Below are positions 4,543-6,726 of a stretch of 6,726 bases of DNA, in pieces (within the stretch, counting starts at the first letter, position 1; each line of letters begins with the position of its first letter). Under the pieces are notes generated by a model that saw nothing but the letters and a program-made list of their open reading frames with translations, made no database searches and was not told where the DNA came from. The stretch spans positions 1 through 6,726 of the forward strand of contig JALOLG010000079.1 of the NCBI GenBank assembly GCA_025456105.1. Direction: 5' to 3'. The translations under genes and the position numbers were made by a program. The DNA comes from Ilumatobacteraceae bacterium. Its GTDB lineage: Bacteria > Actinomycetota > Acidimicrobiia > Acidimicrobiales > Ilumatobacteraceae.

Positions 4543-6285
4543 TCAGGTGGCCGGTGGCAGCACCCGCAGACCGAGCTCGGCGAGCTGGCGGGGGTCACCC
4601 GGCACCGGGGCGTTCGTCATCGGGTCCGAGCCCGACTGGGTCTTCGGGAACGCGATGACCTCGCGGATGTTCTCCTCGCCCGCCAGGATCGCCACGAGCC
4701 GGTCGAGCCCGAAGGCGAACCCGCCGTGCGGCGGCGCGCCGTACTCGAACGGGTTGAGGAAGAAGCCGAACTTGCGGTCGGCCGCCTCCTGATCGATGCC
4801 GAGGTTCGCGAACACCTGCCGCTGCAGCTCGGACTCGTGGATCCGGATCGAGCCCGACCCGAGCTCCCAGCCGTTGAGCACCAGGTCGTACGCCAGCGCA
4901 CGCACCGCCATGGGATCGGTCTCGAGCAGGTGGAGATCGTCGGGGTGCGGCATGCAGAACGGGTGGTGGCCCGGCTTCGGGCGTCCCGTCGTGGCGTCGA
5001 TGCCGACGAACAGCGGGAACTCGACGATCCACACGTACCGGTACGGGCCCTGGTGGACGGGCGGCCGGCCGATGTCGTTGCGGAGCTGGCCGAGCACCTC
5101 GCAGGTGGTCGCCCACTCGTCGGCCACCACCAGCACGAGGTCACCTGGCTCGGCCTCGGTGCGCGCCCGGAGCGCCGCCGCCTCGTCGGCCGACAGGAAC
5201 TTCGCGACCGGCGAGTCGAACCCCTCGGCGGTGACCTTGAGCCACACGAGGCCCTTCGCGCCGAGCGACTTCGCCCGGTCGGTCAGCTTGTCGAGCTGGT
5301 TCCGGCCGTACTCGTCGGCACCGCCCGGCACCCGGATCGCCTTGATGGCGCCGGCGCCGGCGAAGGCCTTGAACTCGGTGGTCGCGAACACCTCCGTGAG
5401 CTCCACCAGCTCCATGCCGAAGCGGAGATCGGGCTTGTCGACGCCGTAGCGGTCCATGGCGTGACGCCAGGTCATGCGCTCGATGCGGTCGGGCCGCTCG
5501 CCCGTGACGGCCTCGGCGGCCGAGAGCACGGCCTCGCTGACGGCGTCGAGCACGTCGTCCTGGCCGACGAAGCTCATCTCCATGTCGAGCTGCATGAACT
5601 CGTACTGGCGGTCGGCGCGCAGGTCCTCGTCGCGCAGGCACCGGGCGATCTGGTAGTAGCGGTCGATGCCGGCCACCATCAGCAGCTGCTTGAAGAGCTG
5701 CGGCGACTGCGGCAGCGCGTAGAACGAACCGGGCTCCTTGCGCGACGGCACCAGGAACTCACGGGCTCCCTCGGGGGTCGAGGGCACGAGCATCGGGGTC
5801 TCGACCTCCACGAAACCTTGACGCTCCATGGCGGCGCGCACGGCGGAGTTCACCGTCGACCTGATCCTGAGGTTGCGCTGCATCCGCTCACGGCGCAGGT
5901 CGAGGTAGCGGTACTGGAGGCGGATCTGCTCGTCGACCTCGTCGGCGCGCGCATCGATCGGGAACGGGGGTGGCGTCGCCCGCCGCAGGACCTCGACGCG
6001 GCACTCGCCGATCTCGACCTCACCGGTCGGCAGGGCGTCGTTGGCGGTGCCCTCGGGGCGCTCGCGCACCACGCCCGTGATGCGAACGACGTACTCGCTG
6101 CGCACGTCGACCTCGTTGTCGACCACGCACTGCACCACCCCGGTGTGGTCGCGCAGGTCGACGAAGGCCAGCTTCTCGCCGTGCTCGCGACGGCGACCGA
6201 CCCAGCCGCACAGGCTCACCGTCTGGCCGACGTGCTCGGCGCGGAGCTCGCCGCACTGGTGGGTTCGCATGGAGGTGCTGGTCAT
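4543..6285 (-). CDS. aspS: Aspartyl-tRNA synthetase, bacterial type (probably aspartyl-tRNA(Asp/Asn) synthetase)
   Basis: 580 residues, normal for the bacterial family; class II synthetase charging tRNA with aspartate. The N-terminal OB-fold anticodon domain spans about 6-105 ([29 protein letters not shown]). The catalytic core has RYLDLRR (126-132), motif 1 region [19 protein letters not shown] (157-175), [16 protein letters not shown] (188-203), motif 2 [10 protein letters not shown] (218-227), and motif 3 [12 protein letters not shown] (525-536) with the ending [12 protein letters not shown] (541-552). The GAD insertion (about 290-410) that marks bacterial AspRS is present. H35 in the RRREHG block matches the histidine of non-discriminating enzymes (RRRDHGG), which charge both tRNA-Asp and tRNA-Asn and need GatCAB; discriminating E. 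coli AspRS has Leu there. The block after motif 2 reads RQYEFMQ, not the usual RQPEFTQ. ATG 6285 overlaps the hisS stop as ATGA, and AGGAAG (6299-6294) lies eight bases upstream. Confidence 0.97.
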   Translation of the reverse strand: MTSTSMRTHQCGELRAEHVGQTVSLCGWVGRRREHGEKLAFVDLRDHTGVVQCVVDNEVDVRSEYVVRITGVVRERPEGTANDALPTGEVEIGECRVEVLRRATPPPFPIDARADEVDEQIRLQYRYLDLRRERMQRNLRIRSTVNSAVRAAMERQGFVEVETPMLVPSTPEGAREFLVPSRKEPGSFYALPQSPQLFKQLLMVAGIDRYYQIARCLRDEDLRADRQYEFMQLDMEMSFVGQDDVLDAVSEAVLSAAEAVTGERPDRIERMTWRHAMDRYGVDKPDLRFGMELVELTEVFATTEFKAFAGAGAIKAIRVPGGADEYGRNQLDKLTDRAKSLGAKGLVWLKVTAEGFDSPVAKFLSADEAAALRARTEAEPGDLVLVVADEWATTCEVLGQLRNDIGRPPVHQGPYRYVWIVEFPLFVGIDATTGRPKPGHHPFCMPHPDDLHLLETDPMAVRALAYDLVLNGWELGSGSIRIHESELQRQVFANLGIDQEAADRKFGFFLNPFEYGAPPHGGFAFGLDRLVAILAGEENIREVIAFPKTQSGSDPMTNAPVPGDPRQLAELGLRVLPPAT

Positions 6286-6726
6286 GGCAGGAGCTTCCTC
6301 AGGGTGTCGATGAGATCGGGACGGGCGACGGCGGTCTGCTCGCCGCCCCGGAGCGGACGAACGACCGCCGTGCCGGCGGCCTGCTCGTCGGTGCCGACGA
6401 TGACCGCCACGGCGGCGCCGCTGCGGTCGGCGGACTTCATCTGGCTCTTCATGCTGCGGCCCTCGTAGGCGCGATCGACCGAGAGGCCGGCCCGGCGCAG
6501 CTCGGTGCTGATCGCGAGCGCCTCGCCGCCGCCCGTGGTGTCGACCACGAACACCTCGACCGCCGCCGCGGGCGCCGGGAACACGCCTTCGTCGTCGCAG
6601 GCGAGCAGCGTGCGGTCGACTCCGAGCGCGAAGCCGATGCCCGGCGTGGGCGGGCCGCCCAGGTCCTCGACCAGCCCGTCGTACCGCCCGCCACCGCCCA
6701 CCGCGTTCTGGGCCGAGTCGAGCGTG
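6282..6726 (-). CDS. hisS: Histidyl-tRNA synthetase, C-terminal part (runs off the right edge)
   Basis: 147 residues are visible; the N-terminal catalytic region is outside the window. The visible part begins [20 protein letters not shown], holding the HisRS-specific GGRYDGL block, and continues to class II motif 3, [11 protein letters not shown] (about 28-38 of the visible part), whose arginine contacts ATP. From about residue 57 the alpha/beta anticodon-binding domain follows ([38 protein letters not shown], the last in the form typical of HisRS), ending [11 protein letters not shown]. This distinguishes it from HisZ, which lacks the anticodon domain. The stop TGA overlaps the aspS ATG. The hisS-aspS pairing is widespread in bacteria and supports co-expression of the two synthetases. 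Confidence 0.96.
   Translation of the reverse strand, partial: TLDSAQNAVGGGGRYDGLVEDLGGPPTPGIGFALGVDRTLLACDDEGVFPAPAAAVEVFVVDTTGGGEALAISTELRRAGLSVDRAYEGRSMKSQMKSADRSGAAVAVIVGTDEQAAGTAVVRPLRGGEQTAVARPDLIDTLRKLLP
6286..6300 (-). promoter_or_regulatory. aspS ribosome binding site inside the hisS 3' end
   Basis: On the minus strand GAGGAAG (6300-6294) sits eight bases before the aspS ATG, within the last hisS codons. With the ATGA stop/start overlap it sets the aspS start and indicates translational coupling in a hisS-aspS operon. Confidence 0.6.

Noticed and set aside
4444..6468. 674-codon plus-strand open frame opposite aspS and the hisS end
   Set aside because: It is antisense to a complete AspRS with all family motifs. 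Its translation is Arg/His/Val/Leu-rich low-information sequence ([20 protein letters not shown]), as expected from reverse-complement reading of GC-rich codons.
1..6726. Mobile element, prophage, toxin-antitoxin or defence system
   Set aside because: No transposase, integrase, terminal repeats or toxin-like pair is visible; gene content is housekeeping and composition is even across the window.

Overview
This is a very GC-rich window with strong G/C bias at third codon positions, GTG starts and tightly packed minus-strand operons. The gene order HAD phosphatase - small protein - tlyA - nadK matches the Mycobacterium Rv1692-Rv1695 neighbourhood, where recN follows. This points to an actinobacterium. 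A DUF1015 gene, a tiny SSB-like gene beside aspS and AspRS features suited to tRNA-dependent amidation fit a deep-branching class such as Acidimicrobiia, but that class assignment is an inference.

Layout, left to right. Positions 1-2512 hold a minus-strand operon, transcribed right to left: a HAD-IIA sugar/glycerol-phosphate-type phosphatase (2512-1715), a small protein with a phasin-like helical head and a histone-H1-like Lys/Ala/Pro tail (1705-1208), the rRNA 2'-O-methyltransferase TlyA (1200-448), and the N-terminal part of NAD kinase (451 to the left edge). Gaps are 9 and 7 bases, and tlyA/nadK overlap by 4 bases (GTGA). Positions 2542-3720 carry the only plus-strand gene, a complete DUF1015 protein. 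It is divergent from the HAD gene across about 29 bases and its 3' end overlaps the next gene by 17 bases. Positions 3704-6726 hold a second minus-strand cluster: the C-terminal part of HisRS (right edge to 6282), AspRS (6285-4543, ATGA overlap with hisS), an unrecognised 106-residue protein (4445-4125) and a 112-residue SSB/OB-fold protein without the acidic SSB tail (4042-3704).

Functionally the window is mostly housekeeping: tRNA charging (hisS-aspS), ribosome modification (tlyA), NADP supply (nadK) and phosphate-ester recycling (HAD). The less explained parts are the histone-tailed small protein with its 15-bp in-frame repeat array and possible leaderless promoter, the short SSB-like protein with its orphan neighbour, the DUF1015 protein, and an AT-richer island with three CTGkGGA motifs between aspS and the 106-residue gene. 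I see no mobile element, CRISPR array, tRNA or rRNA, and no convincing evidence of a wholly new multigene system. No stretch over 300 bases lacks a gene.
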